From Clostridiales bacterium (GTDB lineage Bacteria; Bacillota; Clostridia; Oscillospirales; QAMX01), in the NCBI GenBank assembly GCA_003149835.1, contig QAMX01000007.1:1-12968 (forward strand): a stretch of DNA of 12,968 nt, written 5' to 3'. Below, in pieces: positions 5,698-12,968 of the stretch. Each line of letters begins with the position of its first letter. The first letter of the stretch is position 1. A program made the position numbers and the translations under genes. The notes under the pieces were generated by a model that did not search any database, was not told the DNA's origin, and worked only from the letters and a program-made list of their open reading frames with translations.

Positions 5698-6966
5698 CTA
5701 TTTTCTCACGCGTCTGATTTGCGCGCCCAGCGCCGCCAAAGTCTCCTCGATTCGCTCATAACCTCTGTCTATGTACTCGGTATTTTTTATCACTGTCGTG
5801 CCTTCGGCGCTGATACCGGCCAGCACCAGAGCCGCCCCGCCGCGGAGGTCGCAGGCGCTCACCGCAGTCCCGTACAGGCGATCCACCCCGTTGCAGAGCG
5901 CATATTTTCCGCTGACCGTAATGTTGGCGCCCATCTTGTTGAGCTCGGAGACATGCCGGTAACGGTTGTCGAACATATTCTCCTCAAACACCGTGCGCCC
6001 GCGCGCCAAAACCGACGGCGCCATCAGCAGCGGCTGCATGTCGGTCGGAAAGCTCGGATACGGCCCTGTGCGGATCAGCTGCGACGCCGGCATCAGCGCG
6101 TTTGTGCGCCGGACCGTCACCTCGTCGGCGTTGGCGTAGACCGTGCAGCCCATCTCGCGGAGCATCTCTCCCAGCAGCGACATGGGCGCCTGCTCAATGC
6201 CCGCCACCGTGACCTCGCCGCCTGCCGCAGCCGCCGCGCACATCCACGTCGCCGCGGCAATTCTGTCCGGCACGACGCGGTGCGTGACATAGCCGTTCAG
6301 CCGCGCGCTGCGCCTCCCGGAAATCCGCACGACCGGCGTGCCCGCGCCGCTGACGTCAAAGCCGACGGCGTTCATATACGCCTGCAAATCGACGATCTCC
6401 GGTTCGCGCGCGGCGTTGACGATCGTCGTCGTCCCGCTGCACGCCGTTGCGAACAGCATGATATTTTCCGTAGCGCCCACGCTCGGAATCGGCAGCACCA
6501 GCTCGCACCCGGTTCCCTGCGCCGCCGTCCCGCTCAGGTGTCCGTCGCGGTTGGCAATTTTCGCGCCCATGCGCAGAAGCGCCCACAAATGGATATCGAT
6601 CGGCCGCGCGCCCAGCTCGCAGCCGCCGGGCATGAACATCTCCGCTTTTCCCGTCCGCGCCAGCAAGGCGCCGAGAAACACAATAGAGGAACGCATCGAA
6701 GACATGTGCTCTGAAGATATATTATACTCCAACGCGCCCTCGCTGTCTACCGTCAAAGTTGAATTTTTCCTTGTAACCCGACAGCCAATTTCTTCCAATA
6801 TGGCGATGGTTGAGTCGACATCCTTCAACCGCGGACAATTTTCAATCACGCTGATCCCGTTTGTCAAAACGGTAGCGGCCAAAATCGGCAGCACGCTGTT
6901 TTTCGCGCCCTGTACCTGCACGCGGCCGTTCAGCGTTTTCCCTCCCGCCGCTTCTATGTAATCCAT
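5698..6966 (-). CDS. murA: UDP-N-acetylglucosamine 1-carboxyvinyltransferase MurA
   Basis: MurA transfers enolpyruvate from PEP to UDP-GlcNAc, the first committed step of peptidoglycan synthesis in the cytoplasm. The 422-residue length is normal. Key residues are present: Lys22-Asn23 in GAKNSVLP, Arg92, the catalytic loop PGGCELGARPID with Cys116 (the fosfomycin target), Asp234, Asp309 in FPTDM, Arg375 in DLRGG and Arg401 in IDRGYERIEE. The usual PDRIEAGT block reads PDRIAAAT (233-240), with Ala for the Glu and for the Gly; the Asp and Arg are kept. The start at MDYIEAAGG fits family alignments, and an in-frame TGA lies just upstream. The SD is weak (GTGG, or AAAGG further away). The gene sits between murG and divIB, a position seen in many Clostridia. 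The upstream leader is structured. Confidence 0.96.
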   Translation of the reverse strand: MDYIEAAGGKTLNGRVQVQGAKNSVLPILAATVLTNGISVIENCPRLKDVDSTIAILEEIGCRVTRKNSTLTVDSEGALEYNISSEHMSSMRSSIVFLGALLARTGKAEMFMPGGCELGARPIDIHLWALLRMGAKIANRDGHLSGTAAQGTGCELVLPIPSVGATENIMLFATACSGTTTIVNAAREPEIVDLQAYMNAVGFDVSGAGTPVVRISGRRSARLNGYVTHRVVPDRIAAATWMCAAAAAGGEVTVAGIEQAPMSLLGEMLREMGCTVYANADEVTVRRTNALMPASQLIRTGPYPSFPTDMQPLLMAPSVLARGRTVFEENMFDNRYRHVSELNKMGANITVSGKYALCNGVDRLYGTAVSACDLRGGAALVLAGISAEGTTVIKNTEYIDRGYERIEETLAALGAQIRRVRK

Positions 6967-7115
6967 ATATCCACTTCACGCCTTTCTTTCTCCCCGGACT
7001 CAACGCGAGAAACCGCTGTTTTCGCGTTTGTTTTCCATGGGGAACACCATTTCATCATATGGCAGAGCGCGTGAAGTTGTTCCGCAAAACGCGGAAATCC
7101 GTGTTTTGCGGAGGA
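6967..7115 (-). promoter_or_regulatory. structured murG-murA intergenic region
   Basis: A 149-base gap with three inverted repeats. Hairpin A (7082-7111) begins 4 bases after the murG stop. It has 13-base arms with one mismatch around a 4-base loop and no T-run after it on the minus strand. Hairpin B pairs 7002-7011 with 7019-7028 (one mismatch, 7-base loop). A 9-base outer repeat, ACTTCACGC (6973-6981) with GCGTGAAGT (7069-7077), encloses B. Its arm nearest murA ends 6 bases before the ATG and overlaps the weak SD, so pairing could limit murA initiation. A TATGAT-like -10 lies near 7056-7061 without a matching -35. The regulatory role is inferred. Confidence 0.4.
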
Positions 7116-8246
7116 TTATTCCGGTTTTGCCGCTGTCATTTCCATGATACAGCGGTAAATATGCTCCTCGGCGTCAAAGACCGCCAGCGCCAGCGCCGCC
7201 TCGCTCATCGCGGCGAGTCTCGCCTTGTCTGCGAGCAGCTCTTGGATGGTGTCGTAGAGCTTTTGCGCGGTCAAGCCCTTTTCCTCAAAAAACACCGCCG
7301 CGCCGCGGTCGGACAGGGCGCGCGCGTTTTTTCTCTGATGGTCGTCGGCCACGTTCGGCGACGGCACGATGATCGCCGGCGTACCCGTGGCGCACACCTC
7401 GCTCATCGTCATCGCCCCGGCGCGGCAGATCATCAGGTCGGCCGCCGCGAGCACGGCGGGGGCGTCGAAGACGTATTCGCGCATGTCGATCCGCTTTGAA
7501 GCGGCCAGATCGACGCCGAGAGAGGCGACCCGTTCCGGCATCCACCGGTATCCCAGAGATCCGGTCGAATGAATGTGCCGGTAGGCGGCGTGCTCCTTCT
7601 CCTCGATGGCGAACAGCTCGGCGGTCAGCGTGTTCATCTCCCGGGCGCCGAGCGAGCCGAAAGCGGAATAGACCAGGCTGCCCTCGATTCCCAGAGCGCG
7701 CTTCACCTCCTCCTTTTTTGTAAAAACCATGCCCTCGCGCAGCGGATTTCCTGTAAATTCCAGCTTTTCCGGATCCTTGAAATACTGAGCGCCGTCCTCG
7801 AAGCCGAGCAGGATCTTGTCGACATAGCGCCCCAGCAGGCGGTTGGTTCGCCCCGGCAGCACGTTCGACTCGTGAATCACCGTCGGAATGCCGCGCTTTG
7901 CCCCGCGGTACAGAGGCGGAAAGCAGGCGAAGCCGCCTGTGCCGACGATGATATCCGGCCGGAATTCGTCGATGATGCGGTCGGCGGATTTCATAGCCGT
8001 GAAGAGCAGCCGCACGGTTTTCAGGTTGTGCGCGAACGCCTTTGGCGTCAGGCCGCGCATCATCCCCGACATCGGAAACGTTTTCAGCTCAAAGCCGGCG
8101 GCGGGGACGAGCTTGTTCTCCATGCCGTTATCTGCGCCGATAAAGACGATTTCAGCCGACGGCCGGCGTTTTCTGACGTATTTGGCGATGGCGATCGCGG
8201 GATTGATATGTCCCGCCGTGCCGCCGCCTGCGAGCATGATTTTCAC
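7116..8246 (-). CDS. murG: UDP-GlcNAc:lipid I GlcNAc transferase MurG
   Basis: MurG is a GT28-family peripheral membrane enzyme that adds GlcNAc to lipid I to make lipid II on the inner face of the membrane. The 376 residues are of normal length. The N-terminal Rossmann domain opens with MLAGGGTAGHINPAIAIA (4-21), containing the catalytic-site His13, followed by GTGG (102-105) and HESNVLPG (125-132). The C-terminal UDP-GlcNAc-binding domain has CRAGAMTMSEV (274-284) and PSPNVADDHQRKNA (296-309) with Gln304. The start is GTG at 8246-8244, supported by AGGAG with a 7-base spacer. The ATG three codons later is too far from that SD. It lies 51 bases after ftsW and is followed by a hairpin-rich gap before murA. 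Confidence 0.97.
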   Translation of the reverse strand: MKIMLAGGGTAGHINPAIAIAKYVRKRRPSAEIVFIGADNGMENKLVPAAGFELKTFPMSGMMRGLTPKAFAHNLKTVRLLFTAMKSADRIIDEFRPDIIVGTGGFACFPPLYRGAKRGIPTVIHESNVLPGRTNRLLGRYVDKILLGFEDGAQYFKDPEKLEFTGNPLREGMVFTKKEEVKRALGIEGSLVYSAFGSLGAREMNTLTAELFAIEEKEHAAYRHIHSTGSLGYRWMPERVASLGVDLAASKRIDMREYVFDAPAVLAAADLMICRAGAMTMSEVCATGTPAIIVPSPNVADDHQRKNARALSDRGAAVFFEEKGLTAQKLYDTIQELLADKARLAAMSEAALALAVFDAEEHIYRCIMEMTAAKPE

Positions 8247-8297
8247 GATGCAACTCCTGCCTTCCCAGATTTTGAGAGATGAAAAGCTCTTTGCGCG

Positions 8298-9665
8298 CTA
8301 TCTGATTTTATCCGTCCTCATCTGTTTGGAAACGCTCAGCACAATCCCCATCTCCATCAGCAGCAGGATCAGGGAGGTGCCTCCGTAGCTGAAAAACGGC
8401 AGCGACACGCCGGTGACAGGCATCGTATTGGTGACGACGGCGATGTTCATCATGGTTTGCAGGGCGACCAGCGTCGTAATGCCGCCGGCCAGCAGACTGC
8501 CGAATTTGTCCGTGGCGTGGATGGCGATCCAGTAGCCGCGCACGATCAGCGCCGTAAACAGGATGATCAGCAGCACCGCGCCGACAAGGCCGAGCTCCTC
8601 GCAGACAATCGAGAACACATAGTCGTTGTGCGCCTCCGGCAGATAGAGCTGCTTTTGACGGCTCTGCCCGAGCCCGAGGCCGAACACGCCGCCGCTGGCG
8701 ATGGCATAGAGCGACTGAATCGTCTGGTAGCCCAAGTTGCGCGGGTCGGTAAACGGATCCTTCCAAACCGAGATACGCGCCGTGACATAGGTAAATTTAT
8801 CGGAAAACGCCACCAGCAGGCCCAGCATTCCGCCGCCCGCGCCGAGCAGCGCGCCGAGCTGCCAGACCTTTGTGCCGGCCATAAAGGCCATGATCCCCGC
8901 CGTAGCGCTGATCAGCAGGATCGCGGAAATGTGCTTCTGAATCAGGATCAGCGGCACGACAATCGCCAGCACGCCCAGCATCGGCAGGATGCCCCACTTG
9001 AAGCTGCGCACCCGCTTTCCGGCGATGGAATAGAGCCACGCGAGCATCCAGATCACGGCGAGCTTGGCAAATTCGGAGGGCTGAAACGACAGCTCGCCGA
9101 TCATCAGCCAGCGCTTCGCGCCGTTGGCGGTTCTGCCGATGAAAATGACGAGCACGAGCAGCACCAGCGTAAACGCGAAAAACGGCACCGTCCATTTTTT
9201 CAGGCGCGTGTAGTCGAAGACAGCCAAAAAAATCATGGCGGCGAGGCCGAGCACCGCGCATAAAAGCTGGCGGTTAATATAGTGATTCGGCGTTCCGTAG
9301 TCGTGAATCGACCACGCGTAGCTGGCCGAATACATCATAATCAGGCCGAAGCAGAGCAGGCCGAACACCAGCATGAAGAAGGGCACGTCGACCGGGATAA
9401 ACTTTTTTTTCTGCTTCGCCGTCTGCTGCTGGCCGCCGCGCAGAATCTCGTCGATCTTGGCCTCGCCCGCGGGCACGGCTGTGCGCGGCGACAGTCCCGC
9501 GCCATCGAAGACCGCAGCCGTCGCACGGCTGTGAGCGCGGGCCGCCTTTGAACCGCTCGGTTCCGGCAGCTTCGCCTTTCTGCGGCGCGCCCCGGTTTCC
9601 GGCTTGTGCTTTTTCGCCAGCCTGTCGTATTCGTTGTGCGCCGATGTCCGTTTTTTCTGATCCAT
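8298..9665 (-). CDS. ftsW: SEDS-family lipid II polymerase FtsW/SpoVE
   Basis: A 455-residue multi-pass protein of the SEDS family, the glycosyltransferases that polymerise lipid II with a partner class B PBP. FtsW acts in division and SpoVE in the spore cortex; position cannot separate them, since spoVE occupies this dcw slot in Bacillus. Residues 1-90 are a long, basic, polar cytoplasmic extension. About ten membrane helices follow from residue 93. Family landmarks are GAKRWLMIGELSFQPSEFAK (182-201), QKHISAIL in the usual QPDLGT region (243-250), AHNDYVFSIVCEELGLVG (345-362) with the putative catalytic Asp348, and PFFSYGGTSL (423-432). The N-terminal tail is longer than in E. coli or B. subtilis members. 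The ATG has AAGGG 7 bases upstream. The gene sits between mraY and murG, with no murD in between. Confidence 0.94.
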   Translation of the reverse strand: MDQKKRTSAHNEYDRLAKKHKPETGARRRKAKLPEPSGSKAARAHSRATAAVFDGAGLSPRTAVPAGEAKIDEILRGGQQQTAKQKKKFIPVDVPFFMLVFGLLCFGLIMMYSASYAWSIHDYGTPNHYINRQLLCAVLGLAAMIFLAVFDYTRLKKWTVPFFAFTLVLLVLVIFIGRTANGAKRWLMIGELSFQPSEFAKLAVIWMLAWLYSIAGKRVRSFKWGILPMLGVLAIVVPLILIQKHISAILLISATAGIMAFMAGTKVWQLGALLGAGGGMLGLLVAFSDKFTYVTARISVWKDPFTDPRNLGYQTIQSLYAIASGGVFGLGLGQSRQKQLYLPEAHNDYVFSIVCEELGLVGAVLLIILFTALIVRGYWIAIHATDKFGSLLAGGITTLVALQTMMNIAVVTNTMPVTGVSLPFFSYGGTSLILLLMEMGIVLSVSKQMRTDKIR

Positions 9666-9740
9666 AGGTTATCCCTTTGCCTTTCCGGCTTTTGTATTCC
9701 CGCCCGTTTCCTTCCTCAGCGGCGAAAACCGCTCGTCTGT

Positions 9741-10730
9741 TTATAAAAAGAGGCACCTGACGCCGTAGACGGAGAGCGCGGCGAGCACGAGCGTCACGCC
9801 CGAGAACACATAGAAAATCTTTTTCTCCGACCAGCCGCACAGCTCAAAGTGGTGATGAATCGGGGCCATCTTGAAAATCCGCTTTCCGTGCGTCAGCTTG
9901 AAATAGCCGACCTGCAAAATATCGGAGAGCGCCTCGATGAAGTAGACCAGCCCGACGACGATGATGATCAGCGGGATATCCAGCACGAAGGCGAGCCCCG
10001 ACACCATGCCGCCGATAAACAGCGAGCCGGTATCGCCCATAAAGACCTTGGCCGGATTGTAGTTGTAAATCAAAAAGCCGAGCAGGCCGCCTGCAAACGC
10101 GGCGGAAAGGACGGAGACGCTCTGCGAGCCGGCCATAAACGCGGCCGCGGTAAAAAAGCAGGCGATCGGGATCGTCACGCCGGTCGCCAGCCCGTCGATG
10201 CCGTCAGTCAGGTTCGCGGCGTTCACCGTGCCCATGATGATGAAGGTCGCGGCGATATAGTAGACGATTTTCGGCAGCGTGAATTCCGTGTTGAAAAACG
10301 GAACGCGCACGACGCCGGAGCTGATGTGGAGCACTTCGAGAAGGACGAGGAAAATCACGGTCACGGCGATCTGCAAGACGAGCTTCTGAATCACGGTCAG
10401 ACCGAGGTTGCGCTTTTTGGTCAGCTTCTCATAGTCGTCGAGAAAGCCGATCAGCGCGCTCGACACGGCCAGAAACAGCACGCAGAGCACGGGCGCCATG
10501 TCCTCTTTGAATTGCCACAGCAGTCCGGCGGCCGTGAGCACGACGGCCGCAATAAAGATCAGGCCGCCCATGACCGGCGTTCCCTGCTTCGTCATATGCC
10601 AGTTCGGGCCGATCTCCTTGATCCGCTGTCCGATTTTCGCCCGGCGCAAAACTGGAATCAGCCATAACCCCGTCAGCACGCTGATCAAAAACGCCGCGGC
10701 GGCCGCCACAGCAATCCAAAGAACCTGCAT
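9741..10730 (-). CDS. mraY: phospho-N-acetylmuramoyl-pentapeptide transferase MraY
   Basis: MraY joins UDP-MurNAc-pentapeptide to undecaprenyl phosphate to form lipid I, the first membrane step of peptidoglycan synthesis. The 329-residue protein has about ten membrane helices and all signature motifs. These are HMTKQGTPVMGG (45-56), the Asp pair FLDDY at 98-99 with the following basic segment, NAANLTDGIDGLA (170-182), NYNPAKVFMGDTGSL (223-237) with an active-site Asp233, and the IHHHFE histidine motif (291-296). The ATG is preceded by AAAGGGA about 10 bases away. The gene follows murF after a 160-base hairpin-rich gap and precedes ftsW by 75 bases. In the usual dcw order murD would come next; it is absent here. 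Confidence 0.98.
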   Translation of the reverse strand: MQVLWIAVAAAAAFLISVLTGLWLIPVLRRAKIGQRIKEIGPNWHMTKQGTPVMGGLIFIAAVVLTAAGLLWQFKEDMAPVLCVLFLAVSSALIGFLDDYEKLTKKRNLGLTVIQKLVLQIAVTVIFLVLLEVLHISSGVVRVPFFNTEFTLPKIVYYIAATFIIMGTVNAANLTDGIDGLATGVTIPIACFFTAAAFMAGSQSVSVLSAAFAGGLLGFLIYNYNPAKVFMGDTGSLFIGGMVSGLAFVLDIPLIIIVVGLVYFIEALSDILQVGYFKLTHGKRIFKMAPIHHHFELCGWSEKKIFYVFSGVTLVLAALSVYGVRCLFL

Positions 10731-10890
10731 CTTGAAATCGTCCCTTTCAATTTCAATGTCTCATTCGCTGAAAGCCCCCCGCGCGGGGCATGGGTATTTG
10801 GGGACAGCAGCCGCCCGTTGGGCGGGCGCTGCCGGCCTTTCGCCGTGGCGAAGCGCTGTCTCCGGACGTGCCGCCGGAGCGGCGCGTCCC
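10731..10890 (-). other. GC-rich multi-hairpin murF-mraY intergenic region
   Basis: A 160-base gap with densely packed inverted repeats. H1 pairs 10864-10874 with 10879-10889 (one mismatch, 4-base loop) and lies one base after the murF stop. GACAGC (10803-10808) pairs with GCTGTC (10855-10860) and encloses two perfect hairpins: 10811-10816 with 10820-10825, and 10839-10844 with 10847-10852. The result is a possible three-way junction. A further GC palindrome lies at 10774-10789. About 45 AT-richer bases then lead to mraY. No T-run follows any stem on the minus strand. It could be an intergenic palindromic repeat, an RNA processing site or a structured RNA. No promoter was identified. Confidence 0.45.
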
Positions 10891-12267
10891 TTATGAAAAA
10901 ATCTCCCGCAGGATTTCTTCCATCTTCATGCCGCGGCTGCCCTTGACGAGCAGGACGTCTCCGTCCCGCAGCAGGCCGCGCAGACACGCGGCCGCTTCGC
11001 GGCGCGGCGGCGTCAGCACGTTCGCGGCAGCCATTCCGTTTTCCTGAGCGCCGCGCGCCGTGTCGGCCGCAAAATCGCCCACCGCGACGAGCGCGTCGGC
11101 GCATCGCGCCGCCTCTGCGCCGATTTCGGCGTGAGCCTCGGCCGCATAAGCGCCGAGTTCGAGCATGTCGCCCAGCAGGGCGAACCGGCGCCGTCCGGCA
11201 TAGTTTCGGAGCACTTGCAGCGCCGCGCGCATTGAATCGGGGTTGGCGTTATAGCAGTCCTCAATGACCGTACAGCCGTTTTTCTCCACGACGCGCTGCC
11301 GCATTCCCTCCGGCTCCACGCCGACCAGCGCCGCAGCGGCTCTCTCCGGCGGCACTCCGCCGCAAACGCCGGCCGCAAACGCCGCCAGCGCGTTATAGAC
11401 GTTGTGTCTGCCCGCCAGACGCAGCTCAGCCGGAAAACGCCGGCCGTCCCAGAGGATATCGAACCGGCTTCCCTCCTCGGCAAAGCGGAGATCCGCGGCG
11501 CGCACGGCGGCGCGCGGGTTGTCGACGGCAAAAAACACGCTTCGGAACCGCTCCGGAATTTTCGCCGCGCTCAGATACGGATCGTCGCCGTTGAGCACGA
11601 CCGCCCCGCCGGGACGCAGGCCTTCGAGAATTTCCAGCTTGGCGCGGCAGATATTCTCCTGCGAGCCGAGGTTGCCGATGTGCGAGGTGCCGATGTTGGT
11701 AATCAGCGCGATATCCGGCCGCGCCAGCCGCGTCAGCACGGCAATCTCGCCGGCATGCGACATGCCCAGCTCGACGACGGCCGCCTCATGCTCCGCCGTC
11801 AGCCGCAGCAGCGTCAGCGGAACGCCGATATCGTTGTTGAGATTGCCCGCGGTTTTCATCGTGCGGTACCGCGCGGCGAAAACCGCGGCGGTCAGCTCCT
11901 TGGTCGTCGTCTTGCCGGCGCTGCCGGTCAGGGCGACGGCGACGGGGGAAAACCGCTCCCTGTACGAGCCGGCCAGCCGCTGTAAGGCGGCGCGCGTGTC
12001 CGGGACGTCGATACGCGCCGCATACGGGAGATTTGCCCGCGACGAAAGCACGCCTGCCGCGCCCGCCGTCATGGCCGCTTCGATGTATTCGTGCCCGTCG
12101 AAGCGTTCGCCGACCAGCGGGACAAACAGCTCGCCGGGGCGAACGGAGCGGGAATCGGTCGAGACGCCGGTTGCGCTCCATGCGGGCATATTCTCCGCCG
12201 CGCGCGCCCAGCCGGCCTCCCGTCTGTTCAAAAGCGCGAGGATCTCCGCGCTTGTCAGCCGAATCAT
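10891..12267 (-). CDS. murF: UDP-MurNAc-tripeptide--D-Ala-D-Ala ligase MurF
   Basis: MurF is the cytoplasmic ATP-dependent ligase that adds D-Ala-D-Ala to complete UDP-MurNAc-pentapeptide. The 458-residue length is typical. Domain 1 (about 1-107) binds the UDP-sugar. The central ATPase domain has TGSAGKTTTKE (114-124), GNLNNDIGVPLTLL (141-154), VVELGMSHAGEIAVL (164-178), NIGTSHIGNLGS (191-202) and a probable carbamoylated Lys210 in CRAKLEIL. The C-terminal domain starts after AGRHNVYNALAA (286-297) and contains EDCYNANPDSMRAAL (336-350), LLGDMLELG (364-372) and KGSRGMKMEEI. NLNNDIG and YNANPDSM distinguish MurF from MurC, MurD and MurE. Its ATG overlaps the murE TGA (ATGA, 12267-12264), which predicts translational coupling. 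AAGGG lies about 10 bases upstream within murE. Confidence 0.98.
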   Translation of the reverse strand: MIRLTSAEILALLNRREAGWARAAENMPAWSATGVSTDSRSVRPGELFVPLVGERFDGHEYIEAAMTAGAAGVLSSRANLPYAARIDVPDTRAALQRLAGSYRERFSPVAVALTGSAGKTTTKELTAAVFAARYRTMKTAGNLNNDIGVPLTLLRLTAEHEAAVVELGMSHAGEIAVLTRLARPDIALITNIGTSHIGNLGSQENICRAKLEILEGLRPGGAVVLNGDDPYLSAAKIPERFRSVFFAVDNPRAAVRAADLRFAEEGSRFDILWDGRRFPAELRLAGRHNVYNALAAFAAGVCGGVPPERAAAALVGVEPEGMRQRVVEKNGCTVIEDCYNANPDSMRAALQVLRNYAGRRRFALLGDMLELGAYAAEAHAEIGAEAARCADALVAVGDFAADTARGAQENGMAAANVLTPPRREAAACLRGLLRDGDVLLVKGSRGMKMEEILREIFS

Positions 12268-12968
12268 ACGGCGCCGCCCTTCCGGCCGCTCAGGTGTTCG
12301 CGGACGACGGCGCGCTCGTCGAAGGGATGCTTGACGTGTTGGATCTCCTGATACATTTCATGGCCCTTGCCGGCGATCAGCACAAAATCGTCCGGTTTTG
12401 CCATATCGAGGGCGTAGCCGATGGCCTCGCGCCGGTTTTCAATACAGATATGGTTTGATTTTTTCATGCCCGCGACGATGTCGGCGATAATCGAATCGGG
12501 CTCCTCCGTGCGCGGGTTGTCGCTGGTCACCACGCAGACATCCGCCATGCATTCGGCGATCCGCCCCATGACCGGCCGTTTCGTCCTGTCGCGGTCGCCG
12601 CCGCAGCCGAACACGACGATGACGCGCCCCTGCGCGATCGCCCGCACGGTTTTGAGGATGTTCGACAGCGAGTCGGGCGAATGGGCATAGTCGATCATGA
12701 CCGTGTACGGCTCCCCCACCGGCACGACCTCGGCCCGCCCGCAGACGCCGGCCGCGGACGCAAGCCCTTCGGCGATCTCCGGGAAGTCCATACCGAGGGC
12801 GCTGCAAATGCCGACGGCCGCCAGCGCGTTTTCCACCGAAAACGCGCCCGGAATGCCGACGCGCATCCGCTGAATGCTGCCGGTGGAAAGCGCCTCGAAT
12901 TCAGCCGCGTTTGACAGCAGGCGGACGTTTTTCGCCATCAGGTCGGAGCTGTTGTTGTGCATTGAGAA
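12264..12968 (-). CDS. murE: UDP-MurNAc-L-Ala-D-Glu--meso-DAP ligase MurE (C-terminal part)
   Basis: The 3' part of murE, about 234 codons, open to the window edge; Phe-Ser codons precede the first Met in the window, so the true start lies outside. MurE adds the third stem residue to UDP-MurNAc-L-Ala-D-Glu. Visible landmarks are the end of the central domain with AFSVENALAA, VCGRAEVV, the start of the C-terminal domain with MIDYAHSPDSL, FGCGGDRDRTKRP, the substrate motif TSDNPRTEEP and AGKGHEMYQ. The DNPR motif is the known mark of meso-diaminopimelate specificity (Lys-type enzymes differ there), so mDAP-type peptidoglycan is predicted. The P-loop and the carbamoylated Lys fall outside the window. 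The TGA stop overlaps the murF start. The remainder upstream probably belongs to the same operon. Confidence 0.96.
   Translation of the reverse strand, partial: FSMHNNSSDLMAKNVRLLSNAAEFEALSTGSIQRMRVGIPGAFSVENALAAVGICSALGMDFPEIAEGLASAAGVCGRAEVVPVGEPYTVMIDYAHSPDSLSNILKTVRAIAQGRVIVVFGCGGDRDRTKRPVMGRIAECMADVCVVTSDNPRTEEPDSIIADIVAGMKKSNHICIENRREAIGYALDMAKPDDFVLIAGKGHEMYQEIQHVKHPFDERAVVREHLSGRKGGAV

Noticed and set aside
5677..6714. A 345-codon plus-strand open frame opposite murA
   Set aside because: It lies antisense to an intact murA with all catalytic residues and has Arg/His-rich low-complexity composition, with no recognisable domain.
7003..7041. A 12-codon leader peptide ORF (MENKRENSGFSR) upstream of murA
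   Set aside because: No SD precedes it and it contains no run of regulatory codons, so translation is not supported.

Overview
The window holds part of a division and cell wall (dcw) cluster, with every recognised gene on the minus strand, so transcription runs from position 12968 towards position 1. Gene order, the meso-diaminopimelate-type MurE, SD-led starts and a GC-rich genome with short gaps suggest a Gram-positive member of the Clostridia, plausibly an Oscillospirales/Ruminococcaceae-like gut lineage. This placement is inferred from gene content and protein style, not from a marker gene.

Layout in transcription order. murE (partial, 12968-12264) overlaps murF (12267-10891) by ATGA. 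Then come mraY (10730-9741), ftsW/spoVE-like (9665-8298), murG (8246-7116, GTG start), murA (6966-5698) and divIB/ftsQ (5646-4645). A good sigma-A-type promoter (4558-4586) follows, driving two tandem ftsZ genes (4497-3373 and 3324-2191) and a small DUF4870-like membrane protein (2151-1702, TTG start). A nearly perfect bidirectional hairpin terminator (1618-1652) closes this unit. Beyond it lie a DUF4097 beta-helix protein (1555-701) and a cyclophilin-type peptidyl-prolyl isomerase (484-2).

How the genes work together. MurA commits UDP-GlcNAc to peptidoglycan synthesis, and MurE and MurF complete the stem peptide. MraY and MurG build lipid I and lipid II, and the SEDS protein polymerises lipid II at the septum. 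DivIB and FtsZ organise the divisome. murB, murC, murD and ftsA are not in this stretch.

The most unusual feature is the tandem pair of ftsZ genes. The second copy keeps the GTP-binding fold but has altered T2 and T7 loop residues and lacks a recognisable C-terminal partner-binding peptide. Secondary points of interest are structured gaps upstream of murA and mraY. No tRNA, rRNA, CRISPR array, insertion sequence or phage gene was seen. No gap without a gene exceeds about 220 bases.
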